Assembly: GCA_018398765.1 (NCBI GenBank)
Contig: JAHBMJ010000927.1
Span: 1-27,500 of the forward strand
Length of the DNA: 27,500 nucleotides
Direction of reading: 5' to 3'
From: Chromera velia
Lineage: Eukaryota; Sar; Chromeraceae
Made by a program: the position numbers and the translations under genes. Below, piece after piece: positions 9,482-19,089 of this stretch (position 1 is the stretch's first letter; every line of letters begins with the position of its first letter). A model generated the notes under the pieces. It saw only the letters and a program-made list of their open reading frames with translations. It did no database searches and had not been told where the DNA came from.

Positions 9482-10698
9482 ACATATAAAAGAGTTGAGG
9501 GGGATAAAAAGGCTAAAGAGATGCAGAAAAGAAGGAAGGAAGGAAGCATGGGTATGTGATTCCAATCTTTCAAATCGGCCGTCCTTTTTTGTCTCCTCCT
9601 CCCTGTCGATCGGTAAGCACATATCCCTCCTTATTCCCTTCCACCACCAATCCTTTGACTGATGGAGGATCACCAGATTGCCTGCCTGCCTCAGGCTGTC
9701 TGTGGTACTCCCAATCGACTGCGAAGGAAAAGGATGTATGCCCATGGCCACTTTCTCCCTTTACCTTTCAAACCGACACATGCATCGATCCCTCTTGTAT
9801 TCGATCTCTTTTATGCATGTATTGAGGGAGCAGTGGAGCAAAAAAGGGGGGGACAACGGCTAGCTAACACAGCTAACTTGCCAATGGTACTTATACTGCA
9901 TGGTTCAGTTCACACAACATGCCCCTCCCCTCCCGGCTTTCTTCCCCATCCCCCCACTTCACCCGTGTAGGAAAAAAGAAGCTATAGTGCAAAGTGAGAG
10001 AGAGAGGTCATCGATTGCATGTCGCAGCATAAGAACGGTCAACCGATGGCAAGCAAGATGGAGGGACAAACGTGGGACGAACTGGTGGACATACAAAAGA
10101 GTTGAAAAGGATAAAAAGGCTAAAGAGATGCAGGAAAGAAGGAAGGAAGGAAGCATGGGTGTGTGATTCCAATCTTTCAAATCCGCTGTCCTCTTTTGTC
10201 TCCTCCTCGCCGTCGATCGGTAAGCACATATCCCTCCCTGTCCCCTTCTACCACCAATCCTTTGACTGATGGAGGATCACCAGATTGCCTGCCTGCCTCA
10301 GGCTGTCTGCGGTACTCCCGATCGACTGCGAAGGAAAAGGATGTATACCCATGACCACTTTCTCCCTTTACCTTTCAAACCGACACATGCATCGATCCCT
10401 CTTGTATTCGATCTCTTTTGTGCATGTATTGAGGGAGCAGTGGAGCAAAAAAGGGGGGGACAACGGCTAGCTAACACAGCTAGCTTGCCAATGGCACTTA
10501 TGCTGCATGGTTCAGTTCATACAACATGCCCCTCCCCCCCCGCCTTTCTCCCCCATCCCCCCACTTCACCCGTGCAGGAAAAAAGAAGCTATAGTGCAAA
10601 GTGAGAGAGAGAGGTCATCGATTGCATGTCGCAGCATCAGAACAGTTAACTGATGGCAAGCAAGATGATGGAGGGACAAACATAGGACGAACTGGCGG
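9482..10698. repeat. 607-bp tandem duplication, two copies
   Basis: Copy A (about 9482-10088) and copy B (about 10089-10698) align with a constant offset of 607 bp, rising to 610 after a 3-bp GAT insertion near the end of copy B. Similarity is high over the whole length, with scattered substitutions (for example CCCATGGCC against CCCATGACC). Both copies contain TGCATCGATCCCTC and a CTAGCTAACACAGCTA string. Parallel open frames exist in both copies on both strands, but they are short, begin and end arbitrarily and resemble nothing I know. I call this a non-coding tandem duplication. Confidence 0.85.
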
Positions 10699-11090
10699 TA
10701 GGAGCCGAGACAGAGCACAAAATTCATACAGGAAGGAAGAAAGAGCAGCAGGCAGTAGGAGAGAAAACCGCCAGAGTGTCTGTCGTTTCACTGTTTATTT
10801 TTCCACTCCAGTGGGCCCCGTGCCGTCCTTTATGTCGCCATCTGCCCTGCAAAAAAAAAAAAGAAAAGAAAAAAGAGGTCCACTTACTGTCCTTCCCCGT
10901 GAACTGATCGTCAATCCCGCCAACCTGCCTGGAGCCTCTCGGCAGTCTTCTTGCCTCCTAGCTTCCTACCATCCTTCACTGTCCTATGCCTCTCCGACTC
11001 ACGGGTCTCTGAGGATTCTCTCAGCCTCAGAGTGGTTCGCCTGAGTGCATGTACCAAACGGATACAGACGGACAGGAACCAATAACTTCT
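10699..11090. other. non-coding spacer before the 11-bp minisatellite
   Basis: The spacer contains an A11 run near 10851 and otherwise unique sequence. The open frames that cross it have no supporting signals. Confidence 0.45.
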
Positions 11091-12557
11091 GAACTTCTCT
11101 GCACTCTCTCTGCACTCTTTCTGCAGCCTCTTCGCACTCTCTTTATAGTCTCTTACAGTCTTTTCGCAGTCTCTTTGCACTCTCTCTGCAGCCTCTCCGC
11201 ATTCTCTTTGTAGTCTCTTGCAGCCTTTCCGCACTCTCTCTGGAGCCTTTCTGCACTCTCTCTGCAGTCTGTCTACAGCCTCTCCTCACTCTCTCTGCAG
11301 CCTCTTCTCACTCTCTCTGCAGCCTCTCCGCACTCTCTCTACAGCCTTTCCGCACTCTCTCTGCACCCTTTCCGTACTCCCTCTGCAGCCTCTCCGCACT
11401 CTCTTTATAGCCTCTTGCAGTCTTTTTGTAGTCTCTCTGCAGCCTCTTCTCACTCTCTCTGCAGCCTTTCCGCACTCTCTCTGCAGCCTTTCTGCACTCT
11501 CTCTACACCCTTTCCGTACTCCCTCTGCAGCCTCTCCGCACTCTCTTTACACTCTCTCTGCAGTCTTTTCGCAGTCTCTTTGCACTCTCTCTGCAGTCTC
11601 TCTGGAGCCTTTCCGCACTTTCTCTGCACTCTCTCTGCAGCCTTTTCGCACTCTCTCTGCACTCTCTCTGGAGCCTTTCCGCACTCTCTCTGCATACTCT
11701 CTGCACTCTCTCTACATCCTCTCCACACTCTCTCTATAGTCTGTCTGCAGCCTTTCCGCACTCTCTCTGCAGCCTCTCTGCACTCTCTCTGTAGTCTGTC
11801 TGCAGTCTTTCCGCACTCTCTCTGCAGCCTCTCCGCACTCTCTCTGCAGCCTCTCTGCACTCTCTTTATAGCCTCTTGCAGTCTTTTCGCAGCCTCTCTG
11901 CACTCTTTCTGGAGCTTTTCCGCACTCTCTCTGCACTCTCTCTATAGTCTATCTGCAGTCTTTCCGCACTCTCTCTGCAGCCTCCCTGCACTCTCTCTGC
12001 AGCCTCTCCGCACTCTCTCTGTAGTCTGTCTGCAGTCTTTCCGCACTCTCTCTGCAGCCTCTCCGTACTCTCTTTGCAGCCTCTCCACACTCTCTCTGCA
12101 GCCTTTCTACACTCTCTCTGCAGCCTCTCCGCACTCTCTTTGTAGCCTCTTACAGTCTTTTTGCAGCCTCTCTGCACTCTCTCTGGAGCCTTTCCGCACT
12201 CTCTCTGCAGTCTCTCTGGAGCCTTTTCGCACTCTCTCTGCACTCTCTCTGCAGCCTTTCCGCACTCTCTCTGCACATTCTCTACATCCTCTCCGCACTC
12301 TCTCTACAAGCTTTCCGCACTCTCTCTAGAACCTTTCCACACTCTCTCTGCACTCTCTCTGGAGCCTTTCCGCACTCTCCCTGCAGCCTCTCTGCACTCT
12401 CTCTGGAGCCTTTCCGCACTCTCTCTACAGTCTCTCTGGAGCCTTTCCGCACTCTCTCTGCAGCCTTTCCGCACTCTCTTTGCACACTCTCTGCAGCCTT
12501 TCCACACTCTCTCTGTAGTCTGTCTGCAGTCTTTTCGTGGCCTCTCTGTAGTCTTTC
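11091..12557. repeat. 11-bp minisatellite, about 130 units, arranged as 22-bp pairs
   Basis: The array is built from 11-bp units of two main kinds, GCACTCTCTCT and GCAGCCTYTCC, often alternating to give a 22-bp higher-order period. Variants include GCAGTCTCTTT, GGAGCCTTTCC and shortened 10-bp units (ATAGTCTCTT). The array is about 1.47 kb. The unit is not a multiple of three and the consensus contains no stop, so long open frames appear in several frames on both strands, including one of 304 codons (11415-12329, +). Three units equal 33 bp, so each frame repeats every 11 residues. On the minus strand this gives a charged AERLQRECRES-type repeat. I treat all these frames as by-products. Confidence 0.9.
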
Positions 12558-12834
12558 TTTAATCTTATCTTTTGCTGTCTGCGGTGACTGGCAATCAGTT
12601 CAAAGGTGCGATGAAGGTTTTACAGGAGTCTGGTATCGCAGCAAAACGCCCGTTTCTGCACAGTGGCAGGGAGAAGGAAGTGTTGAGCCGACTGGCCTGT
12701 GGATTCTTGTCTGTTGATCCGGACGAGGGGTCCTCCGAACTCCGCACATACTTGTTGCTGCCTCCGTCTCTGCAGACCCACACAACAGTGAAAAACAACT
12801 TTAGCATAAAGTCGGTGGCCGCACAGCATATTTT
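12558..12834. other. unique spacer between minisatellite and TG tract
   Basis: One plus-strand frame (12572 onward) is open across this 277-bp spacer and continues into the TG tract. It has no recognisable domain, and the apparent length comes from the repeat. I see no gene. Confidence 0.45.
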
Positions 12835-12921
12835 CATGTATGTGTGTATATGCTTGTGTGCATGCGTGCGTACGTGTATGTGCATGTATGTGCGTGTGTG
12901 TGTATGTGTATGTGTATATGT

Positions 12922-12966
<45 letters not shown>

Positions 12967-13001
12967 TGTGTGTGTGTGTATGTATGTGTGTATGTATATG
13001 T

Positions 13002-13046
<45 letters not shown>

Positions 13047-13235
13047 TGTATGTGTATGTGTGTGTATATACGGGTGTATGGGTGTGTGGGTGTACGTGTA
13101 TATGTATGCGTCTGTGTGTATGTTTGCGTGTGTATATGTGTGTGTGTGTGTGTATGTGTGTGCTTGCATGTGTGTATGTGTGTGTGTGTGTGTGTGTGTA
13201 TGTGTGTATGTATGTGTGTGTGTGTGTGTGCGTTT
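12835..13235 (+). repeat. TG-rich compound microsatellite, about 400 bp
   Basis: TG, TGTA and TGCG dinucleotide and tetranucleotide repeats run nearly without break, with a less regular part at about 13065-13130. The Cys-Val-Tyr and His-Thr open frames on the two strands are translation artefacts of the repeat. Alternating purine-pyrimidine runs of this length can adopt Z-DNA; that is general knowledge, not evidence of function here. Confidence 0.9.
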
Positions 13236-13409
13236 AGATATATAAGTACAGCATTCGGCGCCATTGAATTAGACTTTCAGACAAAACGAGCATGAAGAAC
13301 ATTCCGTGTCTCTCTTCAAGAATCAACTGAAGAGGGTTTCAACTGAAGAAGAAAGGAAAGAAAAACGAAAGTCAAGGAACAAACAGGAAATTTAAGAACA
13401 AGGAAATAT

Positions 13410-16400
13410 TCACGGACCTCCACCAAATATCCTCTGCCCCCCTGATACTCCTGTAGAGCTACAAAGTGGCTGTCTAGGTGGAGGCGGGACATGGCTGGAG
13501 GAAGGGCCGCCCGAGAGGAGAGACTCAGGAAACTGAGACAAACCCATCCCCCCCTCTGTCCTCTGCTGTTCAGCTGGGTTGCTTCCACGCAGCTGTCCGA
13601 AAGAGATAAGACCTGCAAGCAGAAGAGTCGGCGCACATTAGAAATGGTACAGACTCAAGACGGAGGCAACAGAGGAGAGAGAAAAAGACAAAAGAGAGTC
13701 CTGCAGGAAGAGGGACAGCACTCCACTCAAACCACACACTTTGACTCACCACCTCAGAAGTGAGAAAAAAAGGAGAGAAAGCCTCCAACGCTAGGAGAGG
13801 AGAAGAAAAACGTGGAGAGTAACACAAACCCATGCACTAAGCGAATTAGCCACACTTACTTGGAGGGAGAGGGGCTGTATGCACCACCTGGGGTGGAGAC
13901 TGATGCTGCAGAGGTAGGGGTTGTTGCTGTTGCACAGGGATTAGGGGGGGGGACAGGGGGTTCTGGGGAGGTGTATGGGGAGGCGCTGGCTGCAGTTGAG
14001 GTTAAGACTGCGCCTGCATCTGCTGCTGCTGCATGGGCATTGCGTGGGGGGCAACTGGTGTCGGAGGGAGATGTGTAGAAGAGGGTGCATCCTGATGCGG
14101 TGGGGCTTGTGCAAAGTCTAACGGGGGGTGGGCAGCGTACTGGAGGTTATGTTATTCCTGTTACTGCTGGGGTTGTAGAACACTGAGGGACTGTGGCTGG
14201 GAAAGGGAGGGGGCTGGTGCATGTTGAGGCTGGAGCATGGTGAGAAAGTCCTAAGTTGGAGGAACGATCTGACTGGTTGGATAAGATGCTGTCCCGACAG
14301 TCTGCTGAGGCCCATAGCCCTGTTGCTGCACGAATGCAGGCTGTGTGTGTGAGCTGTAAGAAAGCGGCGCCGCATGTGCTGTCTGCATCTGCATGGCAGC
14401 TTGTTGTTGCTGATTTTGGGGCGTGGCTCCAGAAACAGTGGGGGACGCATGGGTGCTGGTGTGGTGGTGGAAGCTGGCTGCTCGACAGAGACCCTGGCAG
14501 CAGCGATGCTCGAGAACTATTCAGGTGCAGCCGGTGGGAGGGTCTAGGAGGAATAGTCGAGAGGAGGGATTCTGAAGCCGGTGGAAGGCTGCTCTGCTGA
14601 AGGAGGGGGAGCGGAACCGTCAGGCGCCGGGTAGCCCCTGGTCTGGTCGGCGAAGATGCTGGCGGTCCTGCAGAGAAAATTTTGGTCAGAATTAAGCAAG
14701 CACAATTGGAAGAGATCGGACAGTAGAGGAACCTGGATGGGAAGAATCTGGACTCCCCTCAATGACATTGTCACAACGTTCTCTCGCCGATGTCGAGACA
14801 AGAACATGAAAGATGGACCACCCCAAACCCATTGGGGAAACAGGCGAACAGACAGAGACGCAGACATCGAAAATTCTAACGATTGACATCCAGACCCACC
14901 CACCCATCTGTCCTCTGCCATTCAGCTGGATTGCCTCCACGCAGCTGTCCGAAAGAGCCCAGATCTGTAGGCGCAAGAGTCGGCGCACATTAAAAATGGT
15001 ACAGACTCAAGATGAAGGCAACAGAGGAGAGAGAGAAAGATAAAAGAGAGTCATGCAGGTATAAACAATTTTGCTGAACAAAACACTCCACTGCCACGAA
15101 AGGGACAGAGAAAGACAGAGAAGCAGGCAGGGGAGGAAGTGAGTTGCCCCACCTCAGAGGGGAAAAAAAAAAGAGAGAAAGCCTCCAATGCTATAGACCG
15201 GCAAGGAGAGGAGAGATGAGGAGAAGAGTGGAGAGTAACACAAACCCACTAAGCGAATTAACCATATTCGCTTACCCTCTTGATGTAAAGCGTCCACCAA
15301 TGCAAATTCTGCTCTCTTCAGTTCCGCAATCACCTGCAGGCAGGAACGCGTATGAAAACACAGATTCAGATGTGCAGCCAGTTGTAAATACATATGCCAT
15401 TGCTGTAAGAAAACAAAACGGCGACTTGGTGATAGCCTGTTCGCAATTCTTTCACTGACAGACGAATTTATTGGGCTGAAAGGCTGAAGACTGCATGGCT
15501 GCATTGCATGTCCACTGCCTGCATGAAGTGCCAACCAACTGATAGACGGACTTATCGAACGAGGGAATACGTGACTGATTTAGTGGAGTCAGATCGTGCA
15601 AGCGGATGTATGGGTCACAGTAGCTGGCTGATCGACTCACTGACATCCTCCGGAAGGATATGCCGAATGTGGACAATCAAATGTCCGGCCGAGTCTTTCT
15701 CTGCAACGATCGACGCAGGGGAGAAAGGAAGAGTGCTTGACAGAAGACATGTGACATGCATAGGGATAAAGGTCCAGAAAAAGGAGCAGGGGCAGACAAC
15801 AACTAAGAAAGTAGAGAAGGTGATAGAGGAGGGAAGGGGAGAGTAGAAGGCCGATCGACAAACACATGAGGGGAGGAGAGCATGAAAAAGGGTGGAGATG
15901 CTGACAAGACCATGCATGTAGTCGCATAAGTGATCAATCAACTGTCTCTCTCGTTCTTTCTCCTGTCTCCACGTCTTCTTTCTGACCTGGATATTTGTAT
16001 GGCTCTAGAGGGCCTTCTCCTTTTCCTTCTGCCTCTTTTAATTCTCGAAAGACGTCCTGTATGAAAACAGTGAACATAGATGTATGCAAAGGAGGCAGAA
16101 GGGCAGATGCACCCACTCACAATTGAGAAATGGATCGAACAAGCGCGACGGTGAGGGGAGACTCAGAGGGAAGCTGGAGGATATGCAGACTGTGCATAGG
16201 GGGAGCGGAATTTAGATCGATGAGGGATCGAGTGTCTCTGTGTACATGTACCATGTGATGCATGGGTACATCCATTAAATTAAATGTGTACGCGAGATGT
16301 AGAAAGAAACAGAAGGCAGGAGAAAGGAAGAGTAGTAAGAAGGGAAAGGGAGGGGACTTCAACTTCTTCAACTCAACAACCCTGGCTGCAGGCTGGTTGG

Positions 16401-16877
16401 AAGCAGAAGCAGATTTAAAACGAAGAGCAAAACAAAGCGGCGAATCCGCAAACTCAACTAGGATGCATGGGTGAAATCAATTCGTTTCCCCCCTTCAGAC
16501 CTGGAAGTGGCAGAATTGCTCTTCAGGTTCCTGCAGGTAAGCACGCAAATTGAAAAGAAAAAGACGGGGGAGAAACTGTGAGTATGCTTTCTCAAACCCT
16601 ACGGACGATGGAAAACATATTCAGAGAGGCACTCAGGGGCTCCTCGATCATGCAAAGAAAGCAAAAGCGACAAAGTTTACAATCAAGACAGAGGGAAGGG
16701 GTCACGAAACTCTCTTAAAACAATTGAGAAGCGTCTGAATGCATAAAACTCAAAGATCAAACAGACGAAACTGACGTTAAAGCAGTGTTGAAGCTCTTCC
16801 TCGGTTTTTCTGGCCAGCAACTCTGCCCATAACCTCTCTCCACTCAATGCCGGGGGAGTTGGAGGAGGGCTGTCCAT
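13410..16877 (-). CDS. unrecognised eight-exon gene with a large Gln/Pro-rich exon; internal TAA/TAG codons
   Basis: Exons on the minus strand in order are 16877-16776 (ATG, MDSPPPTPPALSGERLW), 16530-16501, 16056-15987, 15700-15645, 15402-15276, 14964-14904, 14667-13860 and 13612-13410 (ends FGGGP, TGA). The phases join without conflict: 0, 0, 1, 0, 1, 2, 1. The N-terminal ~130 residues look like an ordinary folded helical region (ELLARKTEEELQ, ELKRAEFALVDALHQED). The 808-bp exon is Gln/Pro-rich with QQQQ runs, like a low-complexity coactivator or RNA-binding tail. It contains TAG at 14544, 14517 and 14251 and TAA at 14161, 14152 and 14002, and needs one extra base (probably at the G5 run 14440-14444) to keep frame. 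It is either a recently broken gene or uses UAR as Gln. The family is unknown to me. The exons were joined by eye, so small ones may be wrong. Confidence 0.55.
13540..13850 (-). repeat. intragenic duplication, copy 1 (intron plus last exon start)
   Basis: It matches 14893-15270 in the same orientation, with substitutions and one insertion in the other copy. It covers most of an intron and the start of the last exon. The two exons share SFGQLRG, NPAE and QRT. The duplication is therefore inside the gene and includes coding sequence. Confidence 0.8.
14893..15270 (-). repeat. intragenic duplication, copy 2 (intron plus exon 6)
   Basis: This is the partner of 13540-13850. It carries the 61-bp exon 14964-14904, a preceding intron and an additional ~50 bp absent from the other copy. 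Both copies use the same acceptor position, just before the SFGQLRG segment. Confidence 0.8.
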
Positions 16878-16887
16878 ATCTGTCCAT

Positions 16888-17477
16888 ATCGTCTTTAAAG
16901 CGATCGATGGAAAGCGAAGCGGGGGGGACAGTCGGGACTCAAATATATTAGTAGGCCCTACTTGCCGCCCTAGGGCCTAGTCTAGGACGAAAGTTGTCGC
17001 GGAACAATTAGATCAATCATTGACAAGTAATCCTAAAAATTTGGTTCGATTCCGTTCGAATCAATGTGAATTTGGCTTGAATCAGTACAGATTTGTAAAT
17101 ACAATACTATGAAGAGGATCGATATACCAAAGTTTGTGCATATTTTTTTTGACAATAAATAACTACATGCATAATTTATAAAAAATTTTGAATATCTCAG
17201 ATTTAATTAATCAGAATTAAGTCTAGGCTACTGTCTCACTTGAAATAGCCTTTCTAGTAGCTTTTTGTATTGACCATAAATTATAGGTCCGAAATAATAA
17301 TTCAAAATCTCAGGCCGGCTGAAATAGCAGGAAGACCCTGGGACGGAACTACTAATTAATTCATCAATCAATCAATCAATCTACACAGTACGGTTCGGAG
17401 TAACGATAGTAGGATGGTTAGCGGCCACCTGGATTACCAATTTCATGGTTACGGTAGTAGTTTTTAGTAGCATAACT
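16888..17477. other. AT-rich intergenic region upstream of the Gln/Pro-rich gene
   Basis: It lies 5' of the ATG at 16877 and should hold that gene's promoter, but I recognise no defined element. The segment has AATT-rich strings and an AATC run at about 17364-17380 attached to a short conserved core listed separately. No coding frame is seen. Confidence 0.45.
17363..17404 (-). repeat. short dispersed core with GATT tail (inverse copy)
   Basis: On the minus strand it reads GTTACTCCGAACCGTACTGT followed by a GATT run. The plus strand at 18775-18833 reads GTAACTCCTAACCGTACTGT followed by an AATC run. The same unique core adjoining a tetranucleotide tail suggests two copies of one small dispersed element in opposite orientation. 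Confidence 0.55.
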
Positions 17478-17590
17478 GATGATGATGATGATGATGTATG
17501 GGGTTAAAGCCGGTGAGCCGTATAGACTCTGGCCAACCTAGAGCATCATACATAGAGCTAAACTTTCGACTTAGGCCCTACTGGGGTAAA
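17478..17590 (-). repeat. ~112-bp dispersed element with CAT tail, copy b
   Basis: This is the inverted partner of 8737-8848. The GAT run at 17478-17496 is the tail read on the opposite strand, and the unique part matches with about five substitutions. It lies in AT-rich non-coding sequence. Confidence 0.75.
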
Positions 17591-18660
17591 ACTATGGTAG
17601 TGGTAGTATTATGTATTTTTTCTAATACTAGTGAACTTTAAACCTGTTTTATCTAGTTTTACCATCAAATCTACAATCAACAGAGGCTACAGAGTAAACA
17701 CCATTATTACATCAATGTTGCAAAACTTTTAGATCTGAGATAATAACCATAATATCAGAGATATTACTCTATCACTATAAATGATGATCACTATAAATGA
17801 TGGCATTATATCATAATTATGATGCTGTAGTACCGTGTTAATTATTCAACTGTGCGATGAAACATATCTTGAATGCGAGCTCACTTAGTGAGACCTGCCA
17901 GTGACGTACTGATTGATTGATTGATCCAGCGGACTCCAACGAAAATGCGACCTTGGGGGATGACTGGAGGGGAGGTGTATCGCTGCCTCCCCACCCAGAC
18001 TTCGGCTGGTCAACCCTAAATAAACGCGTGGTTTACCTCTTCCAGCCAGGGGGGAAACACAGAATAAAAAAAAGAAGAATAAAGAGAGGAACAAAAGAAA
18101 AAAGATTGTCTCTCTTTGTGTGTGTGTATGTGTGTGTGTGTGTATATGTGTATGTATGTGTATGTATGTGTGTATGTCTAAGTATGTATATGTATGTGTG
18201 TGTGTGTGTGTATGTGTGTGAGTGACAGAGAGTGAGGATGGTCATCAACCCGGCCCTCACAGGTATACTGACTCAGTTCTCGGCTAAGCTGGCTCGGCCA
18301 TGATGGCCCACTGAGAGGGGAGAGAGAAAAAAGGAAAAACTTCACTGTACTGCATCTCACGATAAGACAAGAAACCCGAAAATTACTAGACACAGTGAAC
18401 AGTAAACCAGGAAGAAGCGGACCACTCAGTCTTATTTCCCAGTTTTCTATATATAGTGAGAAAGCACTGATCACTGCCGAACTGCAGCCTTCGTTAATTG
18501 TCCGTCTGCTCTGACAGGGGACAGAAGAGAAACGATTCCATAATTTTGACCACAAGTAAGCTTGACCTTCGTTTAAAAATTAATTTTCGAAAGTTGAAAC
18601 AGATTTGAAGGAGACAGATTTTTTTTCAATCCATGCGTCGCGCTTTTTTTATATCCTTTG
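17591..18660. other. intergenic stretch with simple repeats, no gene recognised
   Basis: AT-rich to about 17890, then a GATT run at 17909-17925 and a mixed-composition segment. A TGTG/TGTA microsatellite lies at about 18115-18224. Open frames around 17885-18555 have no family resemblance and partly consist of the microsatellite. Confidence 0.45.
18115..18224 (+). repeat. TG/TGTA microsatellite
   Basis: TG dinucleotide and TATG tetranucleotide repeats of about 110 bp, similar in type to the longer tract at 12835-13235. Confidence 0.85.
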
Positions 18661-18797
18661 CCGGGGTCTTGGCCCGAACTACCATGGTAGTGGTAGGGGC
18701 CCTTAGGCCCCCAAGTTACCGCCCCATGGTTACCAAAGTGACGGTAACTCGCCGCCTCCCCAAGGGGCCCGGTAGTAACTCCTAACCGTACTGTGTA

Positions 18798-18828
<31 letters not shown>

Positions 18829-18833
18829 TAATC
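18661..18833 (+). repeat. small structured element with AATC tail
   Basis: The GC-rich 115-bp body contains a perfect 14-bp palindrome ACTACCATGGTAGT near 18678 and a GTTACC...GGTAAC hairpin near 18729-18748. It ends in the core shared with 17363-17404 and an AATC tetranucleotide run to about 18833. The structure, short length and tail fit a SINE-like or other non-autonomous element. No protein is encoded. Confidence 0.5.
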
Positions 18834-19089
18834 AGCGTTGTTTGAATATTTTTTTAAGAAATTAAGCTCTAACTTAGCCGTAGCATAAATTGTATGGGAG
18901 GTTTTACCTAGCGTTTTACTAATTTAGTTTTATAACGTCCTCCCGCGTCTCCGCTCTGGCCGCTACAAAAAAAGAGCCCTATGGGTTTGGATGTATCAAG
19001 GGAACACTTGACCACAAAGATGGGAACAATTCTTTCTTCCCTTCCCGAGACGTCCCCTCCATTGCTCGGCCAGAATTGCCTTCAGGTAA
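18834..19089. other. 3' flank of the kinase-ankyrin gene
   Basis: This lies downstream (minus strand) of the TGA at 19090-19092 and should contain the 3' untranslated region. I see no certain polyadenylation signal and no further coding. Confidence 0.4.

Noticed and set aside
9556-10604. Open frames repeated in both copies of the 607-bp duplication
   Set aside because: They are parallel only because the DNA is duplicated; several overlapping frames are equally open and none has recognisable features.
11415-12329. 304-codon plus-strand open frame of Leu-Ser-Ala-Phe repeats
   Set aside because: It lies wholly inside the 11-bp minisatellite. Other frames on both strands are open as well, so openness follows from the unit and is not evidence for a gene.
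12834-13295. Long Cys-Val-Tyr and His-Thr open frames on both strands
   Set aside because: Direct translation of TG/CA microsatellite; no unique coding sequence apart from short flanks.
13410-15402. Possible SS18/GIF-type (SSXT plus Gln-rich tail) coactivator
   Set aside because: A short helical segment before a Gln/Pro-rich tail is reminiscent in plan, but residue matches are too few and the order of the similar stretches does not fit.
17040-17100. tRNA-like GGTTCGATTCC box
   Set aside because: No cloverleaf can be built around it; the nearby repeated TTCGAATC words are part of AT-rich filler.
8819-17590. CRISPR-like or telomeric arrays
   Set aside because: The repeats are simple microsatellites and minisatellites without unique spacers, and no TTTAGGG-type telomere array is present.
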